Shown: one piece after another, positions 15,436 to 25,672 of the stretch | Layout: each line of letters starts with the position of its first letter | How positions within the stretch are numbered: position 1 is the first letter of the stretch | Assembly: GCA_024516035.1 (NCBI GenBank) | Contig: CM044961.1 | Coordinates: forward strand, 10,122,094 to 10,186,093 | Direction: 5' to 3' | DNA: 64,000 nt | Source of the DNA: Bactericera cockerelli | Taxonomy: Eukaryota > Arthropoda > Insecta > Hemiptera > Triozidae | Notes under the pieces: model-generated | Databases searched by the model: none | Seen by the model: only the letters and a program-made list of their open reading frames with translations | What the model was told of the DNA's origin: nothing | Made by a program: the position numbers and the translations under genes

Positions 15436-15625
15436 CTAGACGGAAAGTGTCCACTGCAGGATAACGCAGTAAGTGATCAATCCCTGGGTGTTAACAGAAG
15501 ACCTTCGCTTGTATGCCAAAACATCAAGTCCCTCTTCTAGACGTAAGGAGGCCACGATAAAACAGTAAATGATCAATCCCTTGGTGCTAATAGAAGACCA
15601 TTCGCATGTATGCCAAAACATGAAC
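15436..15625. repeat. Tandem pair of about 90 bp
   Basis: The segment with GTAAGTGATCAATCCCTGGGTGTTAACAGAAGACC...TGTATGCCAAAACAT (from about 15470) recurs as GTAAATGATCAATCCCTTGGTGCTAATAGAAGACC...TGTATGCCAAAACAT (from about 15565). This is a direct duplication with moderate divergence. It produces a repetitive open frame on the minus strand that is not a gene. Confidence 0.7.
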
Positions 15626-15747
15626 ATACATTGTACAAGAGAGGACTTTCAAATCTGCAATGATGCTGCCATTCCAGTTGCAAAATATTGGCTGTACAAA
15701 CTTTGACTGGTGACTGTCAGACTCGTACGTTAAGTAAGTATATATAA

Positions 15748-15806
15748 ATCGGCGCGAACGACCTGCTCCAGCAGAGTTAAAGCGCCTAAAAGGAAAAAAA
15801 AAAGAG
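15748..15806 (+). repeat. Retroposon 3'-end family H, copy 1
   Basis: CGGCGCGAACGACCTGCTCC, then AGCAGAGTTAAAGCGCC and TAAAAGG, ending in an A run. Two more copies with the same A-tailed end lie at 61617 and 63488. Such a fixed module directly before poly(A) is typical of the 3' terminus of a LINE or SINE. Confidence 0.7.
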
Positions 15807-16254
15807 TAAGTATATTAGAGTTGTGCCTTCAGCCTTAGGAGGCAGCCACAACGAGTACCCTGGGCTTAAACCCTCGACCCCAGACCCTGGTACTTATAGC
15901 TTGATATAAACGATTTTCGGCCGATACTTTGATGTAGGAAATTTCCTTTGTTACAGGCTATTTCCAAAGAGAAATTTTAGTGTCAGGCTGACAGCCTAGG
16001 GTGCTGTTTGTTCCATATAGGATCTTAGGTATATAATTATTATTAATTTTAATGTAGAAAAAAATGTCAAATAGGGTGGGGTGTGAGTGAACTTTTTTTT
16101 AAATGATATTTACTTACAGAGGAGACTTAACAATCAGAGTCCTTGCTCTTTGAGTGAACTTTGTCTATAGAAAACTATGAACAGAATAGCTCCCGTCACC
16201 AACGCTAAAGCTGTTATCTCCAGCTTTCTATTCTGATGAACAATGTGTAATATA

Positions 16255-17113
16255 CAGGGTGGGGCAAAAGTCTGGAAACCCCTGAATAACTTTCGAATGG
16301 CTTCTTCGGTAAAATTAAAATTTTGTACGATAAACCGCGCTAATAAGACCTTCTTTTAGAGTGGGGTCGATTTTTGTTACCGGCCCCCATGTCGGGGCCA
16401 GGGGGGCCAACTTTATTTTTTTAAATACGAACCCCCACCTTGCGATACATTTTTGGAAAGTACTTTAAATAAGTAATACATTGGTGCAAATTTTATTTTT
16501 TTAATATTAACTGTTTGCAAATGGCGTCCAACTTTGTGTATGCAGTAAAGTCTGGAAACCCCTGAATATCTTTTGAAAGGGCTTTCTCAGTAAATTTAAA
16601 ATTGTACACGGTAAGTCGGGGTATTAGACCTTTCCAAAAATGTATCGCAAAGTGGCGTTTCGCATTTAAAAAAAATGAAGTTGACCTCCCTGGCCCCGAC
16701 ATGAGGGCCGGTAAAAAAAATTGGTCCCATTCTAATAGAAGGTCTATTTACCAAGGATTACCGTACACAATTTTAAATCTATTGAGAAAGCCCATTCGAA
16801 AGATATTCAGGGGTCCAGACTTTACTGCATACACAAAGTTGGACGCCATTTGCGAACAGTTAATATTTAATAAATAAAATTTGCACCAATGTATTACTTA
16901 TTTAAAGTACTTTCCAAAAATGTATCGCAAGGTGGGGGTTCGTATTTAAAAAAATAAAGTTGGCCCCCCTGGCCCGACATGGGGGCCGGTAAAAAAATCG
17001 ACCCCACTCTAAAAAAAGGTCTTATTAGCGCGGTTTATCGTACAAAATTTTAATTTTACCGAAGAAGCCATTCGAAAGTTATTCAGGGGTTTCCAGACTT
17101 TTGCCCCACCCTG
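16255..17113. mobile_element. 859-bp double foldback MITE, TA-flanked
   Basis: The ends CAGGGTGGGGCAAAAGTCTGG and their inverse CCAGACTTTTGCCCCACCCTG are bordered by TA on both sides (16253-16254 and 17114-17115). The outer arms (about 16255-16545 and 16825-17113) are long, high-identity inverted copies. Inside sits a second, more diverged inverted pair starting TGCAGTAAAGTCTGGAAACC (about 16540-16685 against 16690-16828), itself built from the same sequence blocks. The unit thus looks like an element that captured or duplicated a truncated copy of itself. Mirror-image open frames (a 69-residue one on minus and a 91-residue one on plus) are by-products. No transposase is encoded. Confidence 0.9.
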
Positions 17114-17149
17114 TATAATGCTGAAAGCGGGTAGGTGACTCTATGTCAA

Positions 17150-17275
17150 GCGCCCCTGCAGCTAAGATATAAAAAGCAGTATCTTGTAAACTGGAGGTCG
17201 GTGGTTCGATTCAAACAAAATACAATTTTTTCCGTCCCTCCAAAGACCAATCTAGTTATTAAAAAAATTGCTGGA
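17150..17275 (+). repeat. tRNA-derived SINE family C, degenerate copy
   Basis: CTTGTAAACTGGAGGTCGGTGGTTCGATTC matches the B-box region of the family C copies at 17751 and 29006 (GAGGTCGGTGGTTCAAGTC). It lies just outside the foldback element. Confidence 0.5.
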
Positions 17276-17750
17276 GTATAACACTCATTAGATTTTTAAA
17301 TATCGAAGACTATTATCGAATAACAAATCCAACAAAAAACGCTATGGAGGAAAAGAAGGGGAATTCTTAAATTATTATTTTAAAAAACACCTCCAAAAAT
17401 GACAGGTCATTAATATTTCACCCTGGATTATCTTGCAGAGCTCACGTAACCTCCCAGGGAAAAATTAAATTTAATTTTTGAAAATGCTAACAAAAGTTTT
17501 AAATTTTCATTTTTTAACATTCGTGTTGAATTTAATCAATTTTCAGGAAATGGAAATGCTGCGTGCTTGGAAAATAAACCTCTTTTCGTTGAAAATATTA
17601 AAGTTTTTTTTTCCCGCCCCACAAAACTTGTGTAAGACAATCAGAGTTTTCTGTTCTTACAGTCTTTTTAAAAGTTCTGGCTTTAGAGTTCACTGTTCAG
17701 CCTATACGCATTTTTCTACAGTACCTACATACATACAAATAAATTCAAAT
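17276..17750. other. AT-rich spacer, nothing recognised
   Basis: Contains a 96-codon open frame on the plus strand (17478-17768) of F/K/N-rich composition with no domain, running into a SINE. I take it as chance. Confidence 0.5.
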
Positions 17751-17902
17751 CCGTACCGACCTCAGTAGCGTGATAGATAGGGCGGCGGACTTGTACTCTA
17801 GAGGTCGGTGGTTCAAGTCGCAAGTTAAGCAAAATTTTATAACAGCTGGTTTGAGTGTTGTGATATCGCGGCGGTGATTAACACAAATTAAAAAAAAAAA
17901 AT
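17751..17902 (+). repeat. tRNA-derived SINE family C
   Basis: The head CCGACCTCAGTAGCGTGATAG, GGCGGCGGACTTGTA and the B box GAGGTCGGTGGTTCAAGTC are followed by a short body (GTGTTGTGATATCGCGGCGGTGATTAACACAAAT) and an A tail. Other copies: 29006-29150 and 37085-37235. Confidence 0.8.
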
Positions 17903-17971
17903 CAATTCCATGGGTGAATCTTAGAAAAATATCTGTGGGTCAGAAAATTTCCTGGTCAAAGACCTTCCAAG

Positions 17972-19240
17972 TAGTGATGGCCGCGAACTGCGAGGCGAGG
18001 CGAACTGTTCGCGCGAACTGCGAGCGCGAGTTTAGCAAAAACTCGCCTCGCACCTAAAAAAGTTCGCGCGAGGCGAACTGTAAAAAAACTCGCCCCGCGC
18101 GAGCGCGAACCGTCATTTCTGCGAGGCGAGGCGAACTAGTTCGCGCGAACAGTTCGCAGTTCGCGCTAAATACTATGGTAATCCCATAGGGAAACTTTTG
18201 CAATAGGAGCGTTTTAATAGATCATTTTATTAGAATTAAAAATACCAAGCGGCTTTTTTTGAAAAGTAAAGCCATTTGGAATTTTGGGGTGCTGCCACAT
18301 AAATCGGACTAACATGGGATTTATAGATTCGCAGTTTCAGTATTTATTGAGTTTGAGTTTCTTTACCATGCCAATCATAAGAATTATTTTAGAAATGTGT
18401 CATGCTTTTCAATAAGTACGAGCAAGGACTTGAGAAATCTTCCCTTTTTCTTTTTCGTCCGGGCGTGCTGCAGTTCCGCAGCTCCCTAGCACCGGCCGTG
18501 CCTGTAGGTTTAGTAATTACATATATTCCATTGTTTAGTGTAGTGCAAATTTTGACTGTTATATTTTCAGTAATTACTAAACCTACAAACTAGAATCTGG
18601 ACAAAGGTAGGTTTTTCAAAAACCATTCCAATTCCAATATATAGGTAACACACCGCTCCATCAAGTATAAATAACGAACCGAAAATGAATGACTCATTCT
18701 TATGAAGATTAAATTGAAAAGGAGGAAGGCAAAAATTCAACCCTTAGATAGACAATACAATAAATGAGGAAAGAAGTTGTAGTTAGTTTTTCGTGTGAAA
18801 GACAATATTAATGGGCATCTTGGCATGATTTGGATACCTAACATTAAAAAATCCTTCCCAGATTAAAAATTCCTATAGCTAGGTATGTGTACTGTGTCCC
18901 ATATTTGATATGTTTTTCGGTCGAACGACTTGTGAACATATGCATTAAATATATCAAAAGAATTGTTAAAAAACAGAGATTTTATTATTCCTTTTTAAAG
19001 AACGATTCTGCATTGTTTTCATACTTTTTTAGCACTAGACACTCTGGAAGCGCGGGGCGAACTGTGCGAACTAAACTCGCGCGAACTGCGAGGCGAGGCG
19101 AGCGCGAACCGACGTAAGCGCGAGGCGAGGCGAACTCAAAATTTTGCGAGCGCGAGTTTCAAAAAAGTTCGCCTCGCGCCCTGCGAGGCGAGCGCGAGTC
19201 AAGCCAAAGTTCGCCTCGCCTCGCGCTTTTGCCATCACTA
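17972..19240. mobile_element. Complete non-autonomous hAT transposon, 1269 bp
   Basis: The ends are TAGTGATGGC (17972) and its inverse GCCATCACTA (to 19240). Both sides carry the same 8 bases, CTTCCAAG (17964-17971 and 19241-19248): an exact 8-bp target duplication, the hallmark of hAT transposition. About 200 bp inside each end consist of GC-rich subterminal repeats built on GCGAGGCGAGGCGAAC in both orientations, which in hAT elements serve as transposase-binding sites. The 860-bp core is AT-rich. The frames in it (18402-18593, 18887-19117) show no transposase signature, so mobilisation must have been in trans. A perfect target duplication implies recent insertion. Confidence 0.95.
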
Positions 19241-19274
19241 CTTCCAAGCATGGGTCGCCAAGGTGGTTCAGGTC

Positions 19275-19496
19275 CTATCCTGGTATTAACGCGATAGTCT
19301 CGTAATCCAGGTAGCGTAGGGATCCGTGGGTTCGAATCCCACTCAGTGCACGAATTTTTTCTCATTAATTTGAGTTTGTGACCACATAATAATAAGACTC
19401 TGAGGGTTAGGTGGTAGACTGGTAGAAAATGCTTTGAGCATTAACCTCGCCTGGTGGTTACCTTACACTAAAGAGTATTATTTTTATTATATTCCA
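19275..19496 (+). repeat. tRNA-derived SINE family A, near-complete
   Basis: The tRNA-like head (TTAACGCGATAGTCTCGTAATCC) and B box (GTGGGTTCGAATCCCACTCAG) precede a body containing TGACCACATAATAATAAGACTCTGAGGGTTAGGTGGTAG and AACCTCGCCTGGTGGTTACC. It ends in ACTAAAGAGTATTATTTTTATTAT. Minus-strand copies of this family: 35617, 39837, 42123, 49356, 58219. Confidence 0.85.
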
Positions 19497-19854
19497 TAGG
19501 TAGCGTGAGGCATGGTCTACTGGCTGTATAATTGTTGTGTAAGGAGGCATGGCCCTTTATTTAATTTTCCTAACCTTACACTTGAGGCATTACCATACAT
19601 CGTTGACTTTACGCAAGTGATAAACACCGGGTCTACTATACCCTGCCTAGTCTGACCATGTACATTGTGGTTTTCATAAAACTATTCAGTGAACCGAGAT
19701 TCGAACCCTTGATTCAATGCACTCGCTGCGCTGTGCAAACTTCACACGTCAGCGCTTTGCAATTCGACTTTCCATTTTCAATATCAACTCAGGGGGAAAT
19801 GTCCTGGGCATTATCTTTCCGCATTAAATGGTTTCTACTTTGAATTTTCCGGAG

Positions 19855-20180
19855 ATCCATCCCCCCCACTCCCTTTTTCTTTGTTTCCTGTCACACTCTC
19901 CCCTCTCTCCCTCCCCCTTCCTCACATCACTCTCTCACCAAGGGGGGTAGGTTTCATATCCAAAAACATTGATTTATTACTTTTATATTTGTTTGGAGAG
20001 GAAAGGAGAAAGGGAGAGAGTGAAAGAGAGGGAGAGAGAAAGGGCTGGATAACTTTCTCTCTCTCCTTCAAATTTCTGACTTTTGCACCCAGTCATGTAA
20101 AAGTTTGTGATTTTCATCATCTCTCTCTCTTCCTTCTCTCCTTCTCTCTATCTCTCACTCTCTCCTCTGTGGCATTTCAC
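19855..20180. repeat. CT/GA-rich low-complexity region
   Basis: Alternating blocks of C/T and G/A simple sequence, including a GGGAGAGAG tract at 20000-20045. The 102-residue open frame across it reflects composition only. Confidence 0.8.
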
Positions 20181-20641
20181 AAACTCTAAACTTTGCTGAA
20201 ATGTGTTGCTGGCTCTTGTTAATGATTTCTTTTTCAATCTGAATTGTCTCTCCTTTTCGGAGCTTCCATATTCTTTCTGCAACTTTTGAATGACTCAAAT
20301 CAGGTGCTCGGTCACCTTTGAGGTTGGTGATTTGAATCCTAAGAATGTCAAATATTGTAAGGTGGGTTTCAGGAATAATGACAAAACATTTTTTTCAGAA
20401 ACACAAATGAATGTCTGCACAGTTTCTAAATACATACATTATTATTATGTATGATGTATATCATGGTTATATACAAAAGTTCTCACTCTCTCTCTCATGA
20501 TTTTTCTTTCTAAGTTCAAACAGTAACTAAAATTAATTTTGTTTCTGACTTACCATCTTTCTCTTCCAAATTTCAGAATCCGAAGTCAGTGCCGCCAATT
20601 TGCAAAACAAAGTGCTCGAAGCTATACGAGTACTTATGCCC

Positions 20642-20710
20642 AAGGTACATTCAACACACCAATTCTCGTCAGATCAGTGAAGTTAACCAACATCCAGCAA
20701 GAACAAGGGT
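20642..20710 (+). repeat. 5S-rRNA-derived SINE, head fragment
   Basis: CATTCAACACACCAATTCTCGTCAGATCAGTGAAGTTAACCAACATCCAGCAAG follows the order of the 5S-like head in the full copy at 61831 (GAATGCACCGGTTCTCGTTGGATCACCGAAGTTAAGCAACGTCCAGC). Truncated after the head. Confidence 0.65.
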
Positions 20711-20810
20711 TGGTGGATGACCATTGTCTATTCAAATTTGAAACCTCGTGTTATTGGATATTTTCAGGTGGACTTTAGTATAATATATCTCGATCGATGA
20801 AGCGGCGAAA

Positions 20811-20971
20811 CCCAGCATCGGTTGATGACGCGTTGAATGCACCGGTTCTCGTAGGATCATAGTTGTAAAGCAACATTCAGTAAGATGAAGACTTCCTGCG
20901 AATGGTGGGTAGAATCCCCGTCGCGTCATGATAGTGGCCAGGCAGTTGAAAGCGACGTTAAAAACAAAAAA
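20811..20971 (+). repeat. 5S-rRNA-derived SINE, internally deleted
   Basis: The 5S head (GCGTTGAATGCACCGGTTCTCG) is intact. The middle body is missing: the head joins directly to CCTGCGAATGGTGGGTAGAATCCCCGTCG, then GTTGAAAGCGACGTTAAA and an A-rich tail. About 60-70 bases of the shared body are deleted relative to 61831-62044. Confidence 0.8.
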
Positions 20972-21163
20972 GTGGCGTACTCGTAATTGTAATTAACATA
21001 TGTATGATAACTATTAAACTTCACAAGTGTTGATTAATTGATTCTTGTGTTGATTGATTCTTCCGTGTCAAATTTAAATGGATTAGCTGTAGATAGTCTT
21101 GAATGCATGTTGCTAATTTCTGTAAGCAATACAAAGAAACTTTGCACTGTGGTTATTTGGTTA

Positions 21164-21278
21164 AACCTGATAATCCAGGTAGCGAAGGGATACGTACGTT
21201 GCGTTGCGTTGCAACGCATTAATTGGTTTGAATCCCACCCAATACATGAAAATCATTTTTTTTCCCTCAAGTATGTGA
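21164..21278 (+). repeat. tRNA-derived SINE family A, 5' fragment
   Basis: GATAATCCAGGTAGCGAAGGGATACG, a GTTGCGTTGCGTTGCAACGC insertion, then TTGGTTTGAATCCCACCCAATACATGAAAAT. It is interrupted at 21282 by the poly(T) end of a 5S-SINE on the other strand. The GCGTTGC triplication inside the tRNA-like head is a local oddity. Confidence 0.7.
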
Positions 21279-21280
21279 AC

Positions 21281-21281
<1 letters not shown>

Positions 21282-21328
<47 letters not shown>

Positions 21329-21575
21329 TGGGGTTTAACGTTGCTTTCAACTGCCATGGTCATATCAGGACGGGGGTTTTACCCTCCATTCGCAGGAAAC
21401 TCACAAACCTGCTACTCACATTGACCTCACCCAGCCTGAGTGGGGCCGGGAAAAGCCAGCGTCACGAGAATTAGAATTTGAATGGTCACCCATCCAAGTC
21501 TTAACCTCGCTGGATGTCGCTTAACTTCGGTGTTCTGAAGGGAACCGGTGTATTCAACATGCCATCGACGCTGGC
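21282..21575 (-). repeat. 5S-rRNA-derived SINE, full length with 44-base A tail
   Basis: Read on minus: GCCAGCGTCGATGGCATGTTG, GAATACACCGGTTCCC, AAGTTAAGCGACATCCAGCGAGG, a body with CACTCAGGCTGGGTGAGGTC, CCTGCGAATGGAGGGTAAAACCCCCGTCC and GTTGAAAGCAACGTTAAACCCCACTTAA. A pure run of 44 A residues follows (T21282-T21325 on plus). The long uninterrupted tail indicates a young copy. The CCCCACTTAA junction marks the same subfamily as 40544-40809. Confidence 0.9.
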
Positions 21576-21602
21576 TATGAACGTTTATAGTAAAGCAATA
21601 TG

Positions 21603-21790
21603 ATGGTTGGGTAGTAGAAAATGGTTTTAGCATGTATCTTTCCCATTACTTACCTTCCACTAAAGGGCAAAAAAGGGCCTAATTTCATTACACTAAAGGG
21701 CAAATAGGGCCTAATTTCATTACACTAAAGGGCAAATAGGCCCTAATTTCATTACATTAGAGGGCAAAAAGGGGCCTAATTTCAGAGCAG
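21603..21790 (+). repeat. 32-bp minisatellite grown from a SINE A tail
   Basis: GGTTGGGTAGTAGAAAATGGTTTTAGCAT and TTACCTTCCACTAAAGG correspond to the end of SINE A. Then CACTAAAGGGCAAATAGGGCCTAATTTCATTA is repeated about four times (21651-21785) with small changes. Confidence 0.8.
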
Positions 21791-21886
21791 CAATGCAGCT
21801 TTCTGCAGATACCTTTATGGGAGAAGAATTGGTCTCCTATGCCGCCCTGGTGGAATTTTTCCTCTCATTCAAGACATCATTCTCGA

Positions 21887-22067
21887 GAAGAGAGAGAGAG
21901 GTAGAAGAAGAGGCAGGGAGAGAGAGGAAAAGAGAGAGAGGGAGAGAGAGATAGAGGGAGAGAGAAAGAGAGAGAGAGAAAGAAAGAGAGAGAGAGAAAG
22001 AGAGAGAGAGAAAGAGGGAGAGAGAAAAAGAGAGAGAGAAAGAGAAAGATAGAGAGAGAGAGATGGA

Positions 22068-22106
<39 letters not shown>

Positions 22107-22155
22107 GAAGAGAGATAGAGAGAGAGGGAGATGGAGAGAGAGAGAGAGATGACTG
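21887..22155. repeat. (GA)n-rich microsatellite, about 270 bp
   Basis: GA/GGA/GAAA mixed simple repeat. It gives long serine/leucine-rich or arginine/glutamate-rich frames on both strands, which are not genes. Confidence 0.95.
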
Positions 22156-22569
22156 TTGAACTGGAAGTGATAAAGGGCTGTTAATAAATTCTGATCCGGC
22201 ATTTTGCAAAGGAATCTTTCTCTTTCCTTCATCTTTCCCTCTCTCTCTCTTCCTCTCACATACTCTTTCACTCGATTTCATTTGGTGTAGATTATTGGGT
22301 TTTTCAGCGGCTGAAAGTGAGGGGAAAGAGAGGGTAAAACCTTCAACGGGATCAAATTCACACCCGACAAAATAGAATGTATAATGGGGTTGAAATGGAT
22401 ACTAATCTTGGCAAAAAAACTTCTACCATGTCAAAGAAGCATGGAAACCATCAAGACAAGGTATTGTGTGAAAAGTGGTTTAACAAGGCTCAAGTACCAT
22501 TTGTAAATTCTAAAATAGATTGAAAAAAAAAAACAAATAAGATAATAAAACTAGAGTCCTCCCAACTGA

Positions 22570-22618
22570 AGGGCGACGTTATTGTCCGCGGCAATCTCTT
22601 CCACCCAACTTTTGTTAT
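22570..22618 (-). repeat. LINE 3'-end family, head fragment
   Basis: Minus strand reads AAAGTTGGGTGGAAGAGATTGCCGCGGACAATAACG, the head block also seen at 38048 (GGTTGGTTGGAAGAGGTTACCGCCGG) and, inverted, at 1070-1106. Confidence 0.5.
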
Positions 22619-22741
22619 TATGTCACAACTGTAGTGGATAGATCAGCATTATGAATCTCAAAAATTCTTCATTTTTCTAATATTCTCAATAGTGAGGTCC
22701 TGGTTCCCTACGTATCAACTGTATGACAGTTGTCCCTTATG

Positions 22742-22938
22742 TCTGTCCCTGTAGATCAGTAGTCAAGGCGTCTGACTGGTAACACAGGTCGCGGATTGAA
22801 AACCCAGTCGAGACATAACAAATTATGCTGCCATTTGGGAATATGACCACATAATAATACGTCTTGGGCTTATTGTTGGAATAATGGGACTAAAGTCCTA
22901 ATCTGACAGTATAAATAAGGCAATATTATTATTAGATA
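22742..22938 (+). repeat. tRNA-derived SINE family B
   Basis: The head GTCCCTGTAGATCAGTAGTCAAGGCG and B-box region GCGGATTGAAAACCCAGTCGAGAC precede TATGCTGCCATTTGGGAATATGACCACATAATAATACG and GGAATAATGGGACTAAAGTCC. It ends in TAAATAAGGCAATATTATTATTA. Compare the better-preserved copy at 32529. Confidence 0.8.
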
Positions 22939-23149
22939 TTATTAGTATTATTTTTATTATTATTTTCATTATGATTATTATTCCTCTACCTACTCAAACA
23001 CGACAAACTCCCACACGGAACCCTAAACCCTGCCTACGCAGCACAGCCCAGCATCTATTGTGTGTTTTAAAATGCAAAATATTATATGACACAGGAAGTA
23101 TTATTAAATGTATTTAAACTGGGAAACTGAGAGTACAATAGGGAGGAAA

Positions 23150-23510
23150 GACTGGGGGGGAAAGAGGGGGAGGATAATAAGGAGGTAGTAGAAGGTGGAG
23201 GAGGAGAAAAAAAGGAGGAGGAGAAAAAAAGGAGGAGGAAGAGAAGGAGGAGGGTAAGGATGAAGTGAAGGAGGAGGAGGAGTAAAAAGAGGAAGAAGGG
23301 AAGGAGGATGACAAGGAGGAGGATAATGAAGAGGAGGATAATAAAGAAGGAGGTGTATAAACAGGAGGAGAAGAAATTGAAGAGGAAGGAGGAAGATGAG
23401 AAGGAGGAGAAAGAGGAGGAGAAGAAAGAAGATTAGGAGGAAGAGTAAATGGAGAAGGGGGAGGACGAAGAAGGAGGAATAGGAGGAGGAGAAGGAAGAG
23501 GAGGGGAAAC
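23150..23510. repeat. (GGA)n-rich simple repeat, 360 bp
   Basis: Purine-only stretch of GGA/GAA/GGAGGA repeats on plus. The 132-residue minus-strand S/P/L-rich frame is compositional. Confidence 0.95.
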
Positions 23511-23835
23511 ATGTTCCGCTGGTTTGATCCCGAGATGAAATTGTATTTTCTGGGAGACTAACTTCGAAAATTATATTTTTTAAATATAAAAACGGCCCTC
23601 TAGCCTTGTACTTTTCGCTTTTGTTAAAAAGCCTTTGTCATTTTTATACGTAGGTCGTAGAGATGATTATAGAACTTGCATGTATATTTATAGTATTTAA
23701 ATATTTTGTATGTACTTTTTTCTATCTCTCACTCACTCACTCACTCTCTCTCTCATGATTTCTCTCATGGAAAGCCTCTGCCAAAGAAAATTTATTATTT
23801 TATGTTGCTACTATGAAAGTCGCACTTCATGAAGC

Positions 23836-24043
23836 TTTTTTAATTTTGGTTTAACGTCACTTTTAACTGCACTGTCATAACACGACGGGGTTTTACTCTC
23901 TACTGTCTGAAAACTCACAAACCACCTACTCAAATTAACCTGAACCTCACGAAGATTCGAATTTGAATTGTCCTAGCCTTGCTGGACGTTGCTTAACTTC
24001 AGTCACTGAATGAGATCTGGTGTATTCAACGTACCTTCGACGG
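23836..24043 (-). repeat. 5S-rRNA-derived SINE, diverged
   Basis: Minus strand: GAATACACCAGATCTCATTCAGTGACTGAAGTTAAGCAACGTCCAGCAAGG, then a shortened body, AGAGAGTAAAACCCCGTCGTG, AGTTAAAAGTGACGTTAAACC and an A-rich end. The part with CTGGGTGAGG is mostly lost. Confidence 0.75.
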
Positions 24044-24171
24044 CGATGAATCTTTCGTAAGAATTCATGCGGTTTTCGTAAGAATCATTTTTGTAATTTG
24101 ATATGATTAATAGCTATCTAAATTTTGTCAGACATTATGAATTGGTGTTGAGTTTGGGTAAGTACCTCGTT

Positions 24172-24385
24172 CGTTGTACATCTAGTACAACTTCTCACTC
24201 TTCTGTTTATACTGATTAAAATAGAGTGGTTTGTTGATGGCATGGAAATTCAGAATTACCTGCTGATGAGAGCAAGTAAGCTCGAAACAGCTGTCCAGGT
24301 ATGTTCTGATATTCATGTACATCTAGTACAACTTCTCATTCTTCTGATTATACTGATACTGATTATACTGATCATAAGGTATAAT
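24172..24385. repeat. Direct duplication around GTACATCTAGTACAAC
   Basis: TTGTACATCTAGTACAACTTCTCACTCTTCTG (from about 24175) recurs as ATGTACATCTAGTACAACTTCTCATTCTTCTG (from about 24316). It is followed in the second copy by a triplication of TGATTATACTGA. GTTGTAC/GTACAAC inside is a small palindrome. Confidence 0.7.
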
Positions 24386-24426
24386 GTAGAACCCAAGGCA
24401 TTAAAGGTACAGAGGTATTTTTAGTT

Positions 24427-24530
24427 TCTTCTTTTCTGTCGATGAAATAGGTAACCTGCAGGGCAACCTGCAGTCCTGCATTCAGGACGAGCGTGTTACT
24501 CCCTGGGCCACGGTGACCACCAGAGTTTTG
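24427..24530 (-). repeat. tRNA-derived SINE family D, head relic
   Basis: Minus strand reads GGTCACCGTGGCCCAGGGAGTAACACGCTCGTCC, parallel to the family D head GTCACCGTGGCAGAGTGAGTTAGCGCGCTAGGC at 50177. The B-box part is altered by a CCTGCAGGG duplication. Confidence 0.5.
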
Positions 24531-24776
24531 TACGAACGTAGATAATATAATTATACATAAAGAAATAGATTAAGTGTAGCAGACGTAACACACCAAAAAA
24601 TATACGTAGGTCTGTAGAACACATGAAGATTGGCCACAGGCTGTAGGAAATTTGGGTTGGAAAAATCGAGAAATCCAAGGAAAACAGTTTGAATGAAAAA
24701 GATGAAAAGGAGTATGAATTGAATAAGAAGAAAACAAGAAGTACAGGAAAGAAGACAAGAAAGGAGAGAAAAAGAG

Positions 24777-24902
24777 ATTGAGAGAAAGAGAGAGATAAAG
24801 ATAGAGAGAGAAAGAGAACGGTAGAAAACGAAAATAGGGAATATATAGTAAAAGAAAGAAGTGCAAAAGAGAAATGCCATAATATAATTCAAAGCAAGTG
24901 AA

Positions 24903-24930
<28 letters not shown>
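24777..24930. repeat. GA-rich simple sequence
   Basis: Two GA tracts (24777-24820 and 24899-24930) separated by A-rich sequence. Confidence 0.85.
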
Positions 24931-24934
<4 letters not shown>

Positions 24935-25593
24935 CTATCCTCCATCTTTGTCTAGCTGGTTTCTATTACCCCAAAAAATTCTCAGGGGTTGCAGAAAGGG
25001 ATGAAGGGGCTTCTAAACCGATTTGTAACTGTCAATTTCAAAATTCCTCAGCCCGCCTCTGTCAAGCGCTGATTGGCTGATGAGATGGAAGGATTCTTGT
25101 ATCCTTGGAAGGTGCTGCGCTCTGGTGGTGAAATAATGAAGCTTAAGTCAGTTGATGACTGACTTCTGGGCTGAACACTTCGGGGATTTTGGTCCCCGAA
25201 ATCCTTGAAGAAGATCTTGATACAGAAACGTTGTTGTTCTTGATAGTCTTGAAACTGTATTCCACCGAATGATAGGCACTATACGGTATGCTATGGTCAA
25301 TGTGGTTTGACAAAGCTCATAACGACATAAAACATACTTAGTTGAATTGACAATATTGACACTATACTCATTTGATTTGATTTGATTCTATTAAAGACAA
25401 ATTTAATAATACATTTTTACAATAGGAACAAAATATTATTGTAAATACTATTAGTGACTGATAGCAATTAAAAAGGTGTCAACTACGTAAAATATTATTC
25501 TTTAGTTGAAGGTAACTACCAGCTGGTTAATGCTTAAGGCATCGTAAATATTAATCAAAGACTCTTTGGTGGCTATATGCTAAAATCATTTAC

Positions 25594-25672
25594 AATGGGA
25601 CGTTGAATACACCAGTCCTCTTTTGGTTACTAAAGTTAAGCAACCTCAAGCAAGGGTGCTAAAGTCGGCGAA
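25594..25672 (+). repeat. 5S-rRNA-derived SINE, head fragment leading into a tandem array
   Basis: GACGTTGAATACACCAGTCCTC, then CTAAAGTTAAGCAACCTCAAGCAAGG matches the 5S head. It is followed directly by GTGCTAAAGTCGGCGAATTTAGCAGTATG, the first partial unit of the 53-bp array. Confidence 0.65.

Noticed and set aside
16493..16877. Two similar 69- and 91-residue frames on opposite strands
   Set aside because: They encode near-identical peptides because they read the two arms of the same palindromic element. Not genes.
21837..22281. 134- and 144-residue serine/leucine-rich frames
   Set aside because: Pure translation of a GA/CT microsatellite.
23114..23512. 132-residue proline/serine/leucine-rich frame
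   Set aside because: Translation of the GGA simple repeat.
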